Shown: in pieces, positions 36,618-49,189 of the stretch | Position numbering within the stretch: position 1 is the stretch's first letter | Layout of the letters: each line of letters starts with the position of its first letter | Source: Silene latifolia | Taxonomy: Eukaryota > Streptophyta > Magnoliopsida > Caryophyllales > Caryophyllaceae | DNA: 64,000 nt | NCBI RefSeq assembly: GCF_048544455.1 | Contig: NC_133536.1 | Span: 199,519,325 to 199,583,324, forward strand | Direction of reading: 5' to 3' | Translations under genes and position numbers: made by a program | The notes under the pieces: model-generated | What the model saw: the letters and a program-made list of their open reading frames with translations, nothing else | Database searches by the model: none | What the model was told of the DNA's origin: nothing

Positions 36618-38024
36618 GATTTAGGATTCGGTGAGAAAGATCACTCGGTGAGAACGCACTATATTCATGAAAATCTACTTTTTTTTTTTTAACAAATCTC
36701 AGATACACTTTTGACTATCGTAGGTACACTTTTTATCAAAATTCTATATACACTTTTTAATAACGTTGATACTTTTTTTTTTTTTATCGAATCTCAGATA
36801 CACTTTTAACTATCGTAGGTACACTTATTACCGAAATTATAGGTATACTTTTTAATGATGCAGATACACTTTTTGATAATATAAGTACATTTTATATACA
36901 CTTTTTTGAGAATGTAGGTACATTTTTTTTTATCCTAAGTACACTTTTTTTTTATCTAGGTACATTTCTTTCCTCACATATGATACAAAGACTGAACCCG
37001 CCTAAATACACAAAATATTTAACTAGATACACAAATATGTAATGTAGATACGCATATGCTAACAATATACTCGAATACACAAAGACAAGCTCAAATTGCA
37101 AAATCCAATAAAAATCCCCAAATTACAAACCCTAATTTTCAAAAACCAAATCAGCACCCTAGCTACCACCGCAAGACCACCACCCACTACAATCGCACCC
37201 TACTGACGGCCAGCCGCTCCACCAGGACCACTATTTCTTCCGATGATGATGTCTCCTCAAAAATCTAAAATCCAATCAATAAATCAAATCAACCCATACT
37301 ACCACCCCACCACGACCACCACATACCTCAGACCAACACCTCCCACCGCACATCCAGCGTCTCCAAACACATCTCGACGTCGGCGACAAGCCGAACAACT
37401 GTGGTCAATTGAGTAATTGTTGGAATTCGCATACCAACAATAACAATTAGACCTCGCGACAGTCTCATTGCTAGGAGATGGGCCGATTATTTGTCGACGC
37501 CGATTGAACTCCGTCGACCCTCGGTGAAGGACAGGGAAGTATGGGGTAAGGGACGAAATAAGGGGGAAAATAACTGAAGAGAAAATAGATCGCAGCCAAC
37601 GCCGATGAACAGAAATGAAACGACAATGGTGGTTGATGCCTTTGCTGATCTTTTCTGCGGTAACACTAGTAGTCATCGGCGTGGATGGATTGTTTCCGGC
37701 GACGATTTGTTGGTGGTAGTAATGATCGCAGTCGTTGGTGGTAGTTGTGGCGAATCGTCAATGAGAACGGCGGAAGTGCGATTGTGAGAACAACAGCGGC
37801 GGTGCAACGATTACCTTCACAGTGTCTAGTGGTGTCCGTCGACTTCGTCTGGTGGTCGTGGTCACCGACTCCTAATGGTGATGGTGGATGAGGATGGGAT
37901 GTGTTTGTTGTTCGTTTGGTGGTCGTGTTTTGGATTTGAGATGAATTTCGAAAATGGCAATCACACGTGACTTGTTCAAAGTTCATATAGTTAGTTGACT
38001 TAGGTCGTTCTCACTGGATCCCAC
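36618..38024. mobile_element. Non-autonomous element with short inverted ends between TA arrays
   Basis: The left end has TAGGATTCGGTGAGAA; the right end, reversed, reads TGGGATCCAGTGAGAACG. Both ends abut TA or CT/TA arrays. Inside are a tandemly repeated segment rich in TACACTTTT (two units near 36700-36790 and 36787-36840) and a GC-rich block at 37150-37930 with weak open frames on both strands that may be a captured gene fragment. MULE-like or Helitron-like classification is open. Confidence 0.45.

Positions 38025-38084
<60 letters not shown>
38025..38084. repeat. (CT)n(TA)n microsatellite
   Basis: A CT run then a TA run immediately right of the inverted-end element. Confidence 0.95.
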
Positions 38085-38086
<2 letters not shown>

Positions 38087-38394
38087 CTACAAATACAAAA
38101 CTTTTAGAAAGAGCTCATATTAGTATTACAAGTATTTCTTAAATTGGATTGACACCAATATTTCTCTCGTAATCATGTGTAAAGCTAGATCAATCCAGGT
38201 GCACATTTATTGTTACATGGTCTTGTATTTGTGTTGGTGGAATAATTTGCTTGGTTTCAAATTTATTTCCAGAAAAATCTTGCCAAAAGTATATATAGTT
38301 GGTCGTTGAAAGCAAGAAAATTTTTGAGTAAGGTTTTTGAATGAAGTAACATGATTTAATGGTAATATACACTACCAATTATAAATTAATTGAA

Positions 38395-38480
38395 AAGTTC
38401 TTAGCCCGTGGTTAAGATGATTTATCATGACAATAACTCACGAGTTCGAATCCCCTAATTAGAATTTGAGAAGATGCCTG
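38395..38480 (+). mobile_element. tRNA-derived SINE-like head
   Basis: A-box-like TAGCCCGTGGTTAAGATG at 38402-38419 and B-box GAGTTCGAATCCCC at 38452-38465 with proper spacing for a pol III promoter. No cloverleaf or acceptor stem suggests a true tRNA. The 3' limit is unclear. Confidence 0.5.
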
Positions 38481-39368
38481 CTAAATTTGCTCATAGATTT
38501 ATGAGGGATGATACTCATCTAGGTTCGAATCTCGTTAGCAATATATTTGCCCCCGTGCCTCTATTTACACACAAAAATCAATTACAACTTAACACACGAC
38601 GTTCCAACAAAATGTTTATTATGGTAGTTTTGAATGCAATATTTTTAAACAAAAAACTGTATTCCAAATTTTAATTTATTCAATAAATAATTTTTTTTTA
38701 AAAGTTATCGTATTCGGACATCCAAATTTCTTCATGTAATGTTTTCCCCGTTTTTACTTTGTTTGGCTGGTCATTTTTTTTTTCCTTAGTTCTGGAGAGG
38801 TATTTTATACAAGCATATTATAGTATTTTATCTTATTGGTTACCTGGCAATTTTTTTTAAATAAATCTTGTATATGTTTCTATTTTCCTTTATTATGGAA
38901 AATTATTTTAAAAGGGAATAGTTTTATTATCTCATAAAATATTTGTCATTTTCGTGCATACGATTAAGAGAATATATTGAAAAATAAAATACAAACATAT
39001 GCTATAAAGATATTTACCCTAAATAATTTCGTTAATATCACATGAGATATCAAAATAATTTTCTTCTAAAACCATTTTCCATAATCAGGGTTACAAATGT
39101 TTCTTTAAAAAAAATTTGCAAGCGATTGTCTATCAATTTTTTGTAAACCTTGACACGTGTCAAGTTGTAATTAGAAATGTATGAAATTTTAATACACTTA
39201 ATGTAAACGTAGGCTTTTGGTAAAGTTTGTGAGCGTAATTATCATACAAAGTATGTGGTTAGTTAAAATACTCTTTTTTGGCATGTTATTATGAAATGTA
39301 GTAGACTATGTACCAAAAAAATGAATTATTGTAGACTAATTACATACTCTAATTAGCCTAATGAACAT
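38481..39368. other. Upstream region of the polygalacturonase gene
   Basis: AT-rich intergenic DNA; no coding frame recognised. A second B-box-like GGTTCGAATCTCG lies at 38522. Confidence 0.5.
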
Positions 39369-39376
39369 TATATAAG
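39369..39376 (+). promoter_or_regulatory. TATA box of the polygalacturonase gene
   Basis: TATATAAG, 61 bases before the proposed start ATG at 39430. It leaves room for a short 5' leader, and an ATG at 39378 lies too close to the TATA box to be in the transcript. Confidence 0.55.
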
Positions 39377-39429
39377 GATGTTGAAACAAAAACATATTTC
39401 ATCTTGAGAACATAATATATCTTAATAAG

Positions 39430-42400
39430 ATGGTGAGCTGTGCTCCTTATTCCTTAAGTTTCTAAACACATATAATCATATTTTGTAGAAATGTAAGCAT
39501 CTACCATGCATACACTACATACAAATCCCTCGTGCATCTTTTAGGATGTATGGAGAAAAAACGATCATTTTATAAGTTGTAAAATGGTCTTATTTCGAAT
39601 AAAAGTGGTCATTGCATGGTTGCTCATGTATGGATGTTCTGACTTACGATTACAAATCATAAGTTTTAGTACATAATCCAAAATGGCCTTAAACTTTGAA
39701 TTAAATTAGTTTAATTTGTATTAATGACAATTTAGAACAAGTTATATAATTGATTATGATCTTATGTAAATTTGCAGGGAGTTTCAATCATATTTGTAGG
39801 CAGTTGGTTAGTTCTACTGAGCTTCTATAATCACACTGTTATAGCAACACATATTAAGTCTCATGCACATCCGACCTTAGACGTAGGAAATACTTTTAAT
39901 GTGATCAGTTTTGGTGCCACGGGTGTTGGCAATACTGATGATTCTAAGGTAATTTGTTTTCTTCCCGTTGATTTATCTACCTTTTTATTTTATTTTTTAT
40001 GGCAGTATTTTAATTAATCAAATATAAATAAATAATTGAAACAGTAACTTTTTATAAAAACAAATGCGTAAAGTTGACTTACACGATACTTTGTGTAATG
40101 CTTTTTCTTTTTCTTTTTAATTGTAGCGTTTTAGGAGCTTTTTTGTCCTTCTAATTAATATATGAACAAGTGAACAACTCATAGTTTTATTAATTTTTAC
40201 ACAATTAACGTGTCCATATTATATTTTGTTCCTCAAGGCATTTCTCGAAGCATGGAAAAGTGCATGTCTTTGTGAAGGAACTCCCGTTTTATTGGTGCCG
40301 GTCGGAAAAACATTCTTATTAAAACCAATAACATTTCTAGGTCCATGCAAATCGTCACAGATTCAATTTTCGGTATGTTTATACTAGTTACTCCGTATAT
40401 TTTATGTCGTTTTACATTTTTCGTCCGTTTTATATTATAATTCGTTTTTAGGAAAAGTCAAAATTTTCTTTTTATATGTCATTTTACCTTGTATTACCTA
40501 TTCTTTTTATTTTTCAAAACACTAACAATTAGGAAAAAAGATAATTTAAGTCATTAAATTGGTGAAACAATTCTACTCCCTTCGTCCCAGGCAATTGTTA
40601 TCATTTATTTTTTGAGCACTATTCATGAAGGAAGATAATCTTTAAAATAATTTTTGAATACATAACATAAAAATATAGTCATATGATATCTTATTTGATT
40701 TGATGTGTACATTAAGAATATCTAAATTTTTTATTTTTTGCACTTATTTAAGGGAACTAAAGATATATACGAAATGAAATGAACATGGAAAATGTCTAAA
40801 AACAAATGTTAACAATTGACTGAGCAGGGGAATTTTTACAATATTTTTAAATAACCTTTAACTTGTGCTTGACTAGTAATATAAGATTTTCAATACTTTT
40901 TAATTCTTGTGAAATCTAAAACGATTACCTAAAGAAATGTAGGGAGTGGTGTTTTCAATACTTACATCAATTTTTTGTTTTCAACATACATAGAAGATAT
41001 AGACACATATTAACATTGTTCCGCTTTTATTTATTGTTGAAATGAAGTTACAAGGTATATTAGTAGCTCCAAGTAGTTTTGATGGATGGACCAAATGCAA
41101 AGACAATTCATGGATTTATTTTGGAGATGTACAAGGTCTCCAATTCATGGGTTCAGGCAAACTTGATGGCAGGGGAGCGCTTTGGTGGAGAAAACCCATT
41201 CCATCGGTATATTTCGACGACTTTAACAAGTTTTGTTCTCCCTTTTTAAATTACTATTGATTTTTTTTAACTTCCGTAATATTTGTTGTTTATACCGTAG
41301 GGAGTTGGCTGTGTCAAACGACCCACCGTAAGTCTTTTTTATTTCATTTTTATTTTAGTTATGTTCATATTATATTTTAACGATAGAAAAATCACTTTTA
41401 CTTTAGTAAGTTACACATAAGAGTATAAAACAAATCGACAATCACTCATCGTCAAACTAGTAAGTAGTAAATAGTGTTGGCATTTTAATCTACAATACAA
41501 AGTTGTATTTTGGTGTCAATTGCGTTACAATATAGGGAAACGAGATTCGAACATAGACCTAATGTGCACAATACCTCAACCTTAACTACTACGCAAAGAC
41601 ATATATAATGCAAAATCATAATCAATCGTTTTGGACATATATAGAATGATATTTCCGGTTCTCTTAGACAATCTGGATGAATTATCAAGCTAATAAATGG
41701 TCATATAATTTGAATTGCAGGCGTTAAGATTTCATAATTGTAGCGGTCTACAACTTCAAGGCACAACACATATGGATAGTCCTATGAACCATATTGAAGT
41801 AAGAGCTAGCCCAAATGTGGAAATGTCGCAACTCAATATCATAGCCCCTTTTGATAGTCCTAACACCGATGGAATTGACATTGCTTCATCCTCTCATATT
41901 TATATTCACGAAAGTTTTATCGGAATAGGTTATTTATTTCTCAAAATTATCTCATACGACTTAAAATACCAAAAAGTTAATAATATATGTATGCTGGCCC
42001 ATATGATTTTTGAAATTGTCTTTTTTTTTTTTTTTTTTTTTTTATCTCATTCTTATGAGAAAATTACTCCGTATGTAACTATACAAAATTTTGATTTGAT
42101 AAATCATATAGGTGACGATTGCATTGCAATTAAAGGCGAATCATATTTTGTCAATATCACCGAAGTTCGTTGTGGACCGGGGCATGGTATAAGGTAAGTT
42201 GATAAGGCACTTAAATTAATCTTGCGCAGTTGTGCAAGACCTGTCGTACCATGTATGTATTTAACCAAGTTGTCGTTATAAATGATGTGGTTGTATATGT
42301 ACGGTCTCACAAGTTTTTTTCAAAAAAGAAGTGTTGATACACATGCCGCTTCGATCCATAGGGTGTTATTTACTTAATATGACATTTTTTCATTATGTCA

Positions 42401-43113
42401 TTAACTTGATAGTTTGAAGAGTGCAAAATCTTAAGAGAAATTGATGTAGTCATAATTTTGTCAAACTTTTCAATTAATTTTATATAAAATAATTAGAGTT
42501 TTAATTTATTGAAATGATATTAGTGTTGGGAGTTTGGGAGAAGGTGGAGCTACTAACGTTGTGGAGAATGTATTTGTGCGTAATTGTACGCTTAATGGAA
42601 CCACAAATGGTGCAAGGATTAAAACATGGGAGGTAATTAACTACTACTCCGTAAATTTAATTTAACTTGATTTCTTTTTCTAAAAGTTGAGCTCATTATG
42701 TCGCAGACAAGAATCGAACCCCAAATTTACGGTTTGAGTAAAAGCACTCTTACCTCTTGAACTAGCTCTTTTTATTTTAACCTAAAGTTCTTGAAAGTGT
42801 CAAAGACTTAAAGAGAGTAGTTATTGTGTGCGACAAACAAAAAATGATCACTTTATGATAAACATTGAGCATTTTAGGTAAAAAAGTAACGCTATAAAAA
42901 TTGATCGCTATACAATAAGGGCAAATTAATAATTAAACATTTACACCCTTGTATATACCCTTTTTTTCTAAAATTACTACTTTATAAAAAAATTTCAAAA
43001 ATTTACCCTTATATATACCACTTTTCTAAAATTAATAATTTTTTAACTTTTTTTGTCTAAGGTAGTAATGTTAGAAAAGTGGTATATATAAGGGCGTAAT
43101 TATTAATTTACTC

Positions 43114-43193
<80 letters not shown>

Positions 43194-44000
43194 TTAAAAA
43201 ATGATCACTATTTAACATAAAATATTTTAAACATAAAATGATAATATTTTAGCTAGCTACACCGTGCAACAGTTTCATAGTATAATTTGTTTTAGAGTAG
43301 AAATTTTAATATGTAAATTGTTTTTTTTGTTTGGGGTCTCAGGGTGGATCAGGACACGTGAGAGGCGTCACATTTGAAGGCATAACTCTTGTGAATTCCA
43401 AACACCCCATAATCATTGATCAATCATATACTGATGGTGCTGAAACGGTAAATATCATAAATCCAAATATAAAAGTTAATACAAAAGTTTCACATGATAA
43501 AATTAACATGATTAGGGAAATATATATATATAGTCTAGAGCCGGGGTCGGCGAAATATGTATTACCTCGAACAATGAGGTATTTAACCTAAATAAATAAA
43601 AAATACCCCTACGGAATATTATTATGCGGGATAATTTGAAACCGACTAATTTTAACAAGTTTAACTTGATAATCGGATAATTTAATTTTATGAGAATCTA
43701 ATTAAACGCCCTACCCATGCCTCTGATATTAATAGTATATTCTAACTGCACAATTTAATGAAGGTGAAGGGCACAGTGCAAGTGACAGACGTGACATTCC
43801 GAGGGTTCCAAGGAACATCAGCCACAGGAGAAGCAATCTCATTGCAATGCAGTGGAATATTGCCCTGCACTAATTTGAAGCTTGATAATATTAATTTACG
43901 GCCTTCAACTACCGGAGAAAATGTAGTTTCTGAATGTGAATTTGCCCATGGAATTGTCGTGCCCCCTGTTGTACCAAATGTTATTTGTCTATTAAAATGA
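39430..44000 (+). CDS. Polygalacturonase (GH28 pectinase), 10 exons
   Basis: Proposed exons: 39430-39432 (ATG only, then GTGAGC donor), 39778-39948, 40238-40372, 41048-41206, 41301-41327, 41721-41928, 42112-42193, 42524-42632, 43343-43447 and 43764-44000. All junctions are GT-AG and keep phase, giving about 411 residues, normal for the family. An N-terminal hydrophobic segment (residues about 3-25) fits a secretion signal. Catalytic motifs are complete: NTDGID (213-218), GDDC (235-238), GHG (258-260) and RIK (293-295), plus RPTALRF at the exon 5/6 junction. The enzyme hydrolyses alpha-1,4 galacturonan in cell wall pectin during growth, abscission or pollen function. The loop after IIIDQ lacks the Cys pair I expect in many plant members. 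Least certain is the one-codon first exon. Introns hold a MITE, two SINE-like sequences and an (AAT)n array, none touching exons. Confidence 0.87.
40576..40832. mobile_element. MITE-like element in polygalacturonase intron 3
   Basis: Inverted ends CTCCCTTCGTCCCAGGCAAT and, reversed from the right, TTCCCCTGCTCAGTCAATTG, with further inverted similarity (CAATTGTTATCATTT / CAATTGTTAACATTT). About 257 bp, Stowaway-like start; the target TA is not clean on both sides. Confidence 0.55.
41541..41605 (-). mobile_element. tRNA-derived SINE-like sequence in intron 5
   Basis: On the minus strand, an A-box-like TTTGCGTAGTAGTTAAGG and a B-box TATGTTCGAATCTCG (complement of 41541-41555). The tail probably extends left toward 41470. 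Confidence 0.45.
42688..42775 (-). mobile_element. tRNA-derived SINE-like sequence in intron 8
   Basis: Minus strand: A-box-like TAGTTCAAGAGGTAAGAGTG (complement within 42744-42768) and B-box GGGGTTCGATTC (complement of 42711-42722). No full tRNA fold is evident. Confidence 0.5.
43114..43192. repeat. (AAT)n microsatellite in intron 8
   Basis: 79 bases of uninterrupted TAA/AAT repeats between exons 8 and 9. Confidence 0.97.
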
Positions 44001-44159
44001 TCTATTGATAACAAATACGAGTGTCTTCATGATATATTAGAACTTGTGAATATTACTTTTCGTAGTTCCATTTCTAAAACGACTATGAGCAAGTTGTAGG
44101 AAACAAACTTGCTACTTTTATGGACTTTAATTCTGACAAAAAAAAAATGTGAATGAATT

Positions 44160-45440
44160 TGTAACACCCCCTTCTTACCTTGCCAAGGTAATCGGGAGAT
44201 GTCACCATCTCGGTTTTCCGAGGCAGTGAGATCGAAATTACAATTAAGAAACACATATATAAATGACATGTTTAGAGAATTACATGACGAATAAAAGAAT
44301 AATAAATGTGAACTGGACATTATACAACTCAACTATCAACTATGTCAGCTATCATCTAATCAAGCAACTCGACTCCAACTCCGTGTCTTGGCCCATGATC
44401 CCCACATGCTACCAAATGAAAACTTGTACCTTAACTACTCCCCATATGATCGGAAATACTATATGGATCAACACAGGTCACGCCGGAAATAGGTGACAAC
44501 TTACACGCAACCAACATACGTCAGTTACAATAATATAAATACTTAAACATGACACCAAAGTAAGAATATACAATACGAACTAAAATGCATGAGACACATT
44601 ATTGTTACATTCATGACACTACACCATTACCTCACCGATATCATGGACACACTCACGGTACCACAACCGGTGACAGCACCGCATCACCGCCAACAAAACA
44701 GCCGGACTGTAGTCCGTAAGAAGGTAGTCGGGACACACCCGTGGTAGCGGACCCGGACGCTAACCGGATCCCTGCTAGACGTCATGTCTTCAACCACACG
44801 CGTCCGTTCATAACTCAAGTCATTAATGTGCACACCCTCTTTGAGTGGGAAGCTCCAATTGGCGACCCCAGCGTAAGAGGGTCTCTCAACCACCTTACAT
44901 CTCCTCAACAACAACCAAATACTCAAACATATATGGTAATCACAATGATGTAATATGCAACACGATATATTAACATAAGACTCATTATGACATATATTTC
45001 CCAAAAACGTTATGAACATCACTTCCTCCAATATCCCGACTCTTCGAGTTGTCACAACTCACTACCATGTTATAATGCATTTCTGACAACTACATGAGGT
45101 CCACTACAATCCCAAAATATCACAATATGAGGCACTACGACTTATACCATGAAAATATTGATAAATGACACACTAACAAGTTAGGGTTCATAAGAAAAAG
45201 AAAAAAGGTAGATCTTTACTTACAAGGTGAAAGGAAGAAGGATAAGGTGCATAATTTTCTAAACCAAGCTGGAATCTTATGGAGAAGTGTTTAAGAGGAT
45301 TTTAGAGAGAAGGGAGAGGATTTAGAGTGAGGAAGATAAAGAATGAATTGATTTAGGGTTAGGTGAAATGAGATCCCGTCATAGGCTTTATCGCCCACTG
45401 ACGAGCTGCACTAGGTCGAGTGCTGAGTCTACTTTTCTAC
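44160..45440. mobile_element. Tekay-like LTR behind the polygalacturonase gene (copy ii)
   Basis: It starts TGTAACACCCCC 160 bases after the stop codon and shares 240-1242 order and position with copy i. Near 45280-45360 it has the GAGAGGATTTAGAG segment also seen in the LTRs at 48650 and 55650. It ends without a terminal ATTACA, so it is truncated on the right. No internal element sequence is attached: a solo or broken LTR. Confidence 0.65.
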
Positions 45441-46354
45441 TATGGTTGGGTTAGGTTAAATGTCTATTTTGCTACTACGGTTGGGATTGGGACTATTAAT
45501 TGTGGGTGTAGTAGAATTATTTTGCAATTGTGTTGTATCATTTATGTTGGAAAAATAAAAAAAATATGAAGCAAAAGAAAGAAAAAAAGAAAACAAAAAA
45601 AAAAGATTTCGAAAAATTGAAAGAAAATAAAGAAAAGAAAGAAAAAGAAAAGTAAAATATATGCTTCAATGTCATTTGTTAAGGGAACAGAAGGTTGGTT
45701 ATTAGAGTCTAATGCATATTTGGAGAGTAATTCATAAGCTCTCATGTGTTGTAAAGTCAAGATTATTTCTCTAAGTTGAGTTTATTTGTATCTGTTATCA
45801 TAGATTTGGTTTTGGTTTTGGTTTAGCACTACCGTCTTAGCTCCACATATCCATAACGTGCCTTGGCACAAACCACTTCTATACCATTTGCCCATTTGCC
45901 ACTCTACTATCCTTGATACATGTACTTTTATCTTTATTGTGAATGCGTATTAGTTGGAGAAATTTCTATCACATTAGATTGCATGCATGTTTCATAAGTT
46001 GAGTGAGTGCTTCTAATTCTTTCTATTCTCACATATAAATCACACATACTTATGAGGGCATGAGTGAATCCGCGAGAATTCGACTAATTTGTCTTGCAAG
46101 ATCGAAAGGTATTTGACATTTGTCTATAATACAGTGACATGCATGAGACTTGAGCTACGTTTTCTATTTCCCGTACCTTTGAATTTGTTTTATTGGTACA
46201 CCTTGGTCATTACTTTGTTATAGATATGGATAACTTGGGATTTATATGTGCATCAACATTAGCTCTGAGTTGTTTATTCGCCATTTGTATGATTGCCTTT
46301 TGTATTGTGTGATGCTTTGCTTGGGGACAAGCAAAGAGATGGTTTGGGGGAGTT
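45441..46354 (+). mobile_element. Athila-like element, 3' internal fragment
   Basis: Non-coding 3' region ending GCTTGGGGACAAGCAAAGAGATGG and the purine-rich TTTGGGGGAGT just before LTR B, as in Athila-type elements. An A-rich block lies at 45548-45660. No coding frame remains. Confidence 0.6.
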
Positions 46355-47608
46355 TGATGATTCATAATTATATACACATTTATGCCTCCTCAAAGTTACT
46401 TTTGATACGGTTTTCGTGCTAGTTTATATTAATTACATGCCTTTTATGCTAGAATGTCGATACTTCCGCTATTTGGTGTTTAATGTAGGAATGATACATT
46501 TGTGAAGCAACGGAATTAAATGAGTACCATGACGTGGGCATGAAGGAATACACGGAGCATGACACGGGAATCTAGAAGAATAAAGGAAGAGAAGTGAAGA
46601 AGACAACACGAAGAAAAGAGCTGAAACAGGAAATATACTCGATCAAACCCAAGTGAACTCGATCAACTGAGAATGTTCTCGATCGAGTGCACCCAGGCTC
46701 GATCGAGTACACACTATTTTGAGGATTGTTCCGCAATTTTCTTAAGTCGGTTATGCTTTACTATAAAATACCCAAATCGTACCCTATGCTGTTTTTACGC
46801 TTTATTTTACCTAGGTACGTATAATTTACTCTAGAAACTCTCTAAAAACTCTTAGGTTAGTTCTATTATTATTTTTTTCGGATCTAAGCATTCCTCTATT
46901 ACGATACTCTTTAAATCTCTCATTAGTTATTAATTCAAGATCTCATTTATACAATTATTTCGTCGTTCATCTTATTATATCTTTATTCATCTTGTTATTG
47001 ATATTCCCTATAATATACGTAGCTAAACCTCTAATCTAGGGTTAATGGGGATCTAGGTTGTTATAAGGGGGATTAATTAATGAATTAATAGCTAAATTGC
47101 TTATTCGTTGTTGTTCAGTTTATTGTTCTTCATCTAGTTAGTTAGTTACTGGCCAGGGTTAATTGACTAGTATAACGAATTGAGACTTTCACCGACCAGG
47201 TTAGAATCAACATAGGATAACTAAATAAAGATAATTTAATGATAGCGACCACATGTTAAATTAGATCTAAATGGAATATTGAATTGATCGATCATATAAC
47301 CTTAAACAATATAATTAACTCTGTTAATGAATTAAATATGGCCCCCGGAAGACTACTTGGTGAACTTGATCCCTAGACTATTTAATATTGTTGAATTTGT
47401 CTTATTTACTTTATTGTAATTAGTTTTTAGAAATAAAACAAACAAATCCTTCAACAAATTGGTTACCTTTAAGACAAATTTAAATATAAACAAACTAGAT
47501 TAATTAACTCGCCTCCCTGTGGATTCAACCCTTTCTTGCCACTAGCTACCAGTTAGTAGTAATTTAGGATTTATTTTGATAGGCCAACGACTCAAAATAA
47601 CCTTATCA
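46355..47608 (+). repeat. Athila-like LTR B (3' LTR)
   Basis: 1254 bp, TGATGATTCA...ACCTTATCA. It has CTATAAAATACC as TATA region near 46770, the CTCCCTGTGGATTCAACCC block near its end, and CTCGATCGAGT motifs at 46627-46712. It differs in sequence from LTR A, so it is another subfamily. Confidence 0.7.
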
Positions 47609-47636
47609 TACACAAGTCACAACTCCACACTCACCT

Positions 47637-48945
47637 TGTGAACCCCCACATAAAAAGGTGCCTTACCAAGACCACCCTAGCATGAGAGACCGTCACCATC
47701 TCGGTTGCCCGAGGTTAGTATATCACAGTTAACAATTCAAAATATAATTATTAAAGTATAACTGATTAATATATATATGTTCCAAAATCCAAAACCAAAA
47801 TAAAGATTACTAATGTTCAACAACTAAAATTGAATGATAAATCTCACGACAGCGTAAGCTAGACTCGAGTGATGCCTCCCAATCTCGTCCCCATAGCTAG
47901 TTAACATCATCACATGTTACAATCTGCTCACCATCCCCGAATGGATCACCACAGATTTTATAAAACAACAACGGGGTCAGTTACTGTATAATCAACATAA
48001 GACAAGTACGAAAAGATAAACAGCTGATCATCATCCACCTCCAAATCCCAATTACAAAATGTAACCGACTACACACTAAAGTGTGTAGCCATGCCATTAA
48101 GGGACCACAGTCGTACCCACCTAAGCCCCCGCTCATCAACGAGCGATAACCCTGTCTATTAATGTGCACATCCCCTGCTGTGGCGGGTTCCACAGAGGGC
48201 GAAACTAGGGTGTGAAGCCACTCCCGCAAGTGACTCCACTCAGCCGAGGGCGCACCTCGCGAACATCACCATCAATCATCACAACTCCAACACCCAACTC
48301 CAAAACCAAGAAAAGCAGATAGTCAAAATACCAATCGTACAACAATCACAATACAATCTTAAATCAATTAACAGTAAACCGAGTAGGGAAACCCTACTTC
48401 AGCACAACTGCAATGAGACAAACACGCAAGCTAGAACGACTCCTCTACGAATTCTCCTCCTAACAACAATCACATAGTTCCAATTACCATATGCAAAAAC
48501 CCCTTTCCCCCAAATCACAAGTTAGGGCAAAACCCTAAAAGATAAATCAATGGAACTTATGAAATCAAAAGCTTACCGACACAGTCGACGTAACAGAAGA
48601 TGAACTAGACTCTCGGACGATCCGCACACTTGAGGCAGAGAGATTTGGAGAGGATTAGAGTTACGTTGTATTGCTTAGGTTTTGTAAAAATTATTAGAAA
48701 CAGTAAATCGCATCTTAAATAACTCTAATCGTTTCTAAATCAAACCGCGAAATTATTACCCGTCAGACTGGATACTCGGTTAAGTATAGAGTATACTCGG
48801 TCGAGTATCCTCTACTCGGTCGAGTATTCCCATACTCGGCCGAGTATTCCTGGGCAATAAACTGTCCATAAACACACGACACACTTACTCGGTCGAGTAA
48901 GCCATGTTCGCCCGAGTAACAGACTTAGAAAACCATAGTATTACA
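47637..48945 (-). repeat. 3' LTR of the Tekay-type element
   Basis: TGTGAACCCCC start and GTATTACA end as written on the plus strand. ACTCGGTCGAGT/ACTCGGCCGAGT motifs lie at 48775-48918, at the U3 end. Near-identical in layout to 54645-55955. Confidence 0.9.
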
Positions 48946-49189
48946 GTCAACCCTCCTTAAAAAGAATTTCGTCCCGAAGTTCACACTATACATACAAGAC
49001 AAGACCAACAAGAGCCAATCAACTCCCACTACATAAAACAAAACACCCAACACAACGACCAAATTACTCAAACCTAGCTAAACCAACTCAAAACATAACT
49101 AAACCAACTTAAACTAACTCATAAACAAGCATGCGACCATCTCATACCCCCTAAAAGGACAGCGGTTACGTCCGCGTAACCAAATATAC

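Noticed and set aside
38402..38465. A functional tRNA gene
   Set aside because: Only A and B boxes are recognisable; no acceptor stem or cloverleaf can be drawn with confidence.
39772..40017. A polygalacturonase start at 39772
   Set aside because: The codon there is TTG and belongs to a splice acceptor (TTTGCAG); the coding exon begins at 39778.
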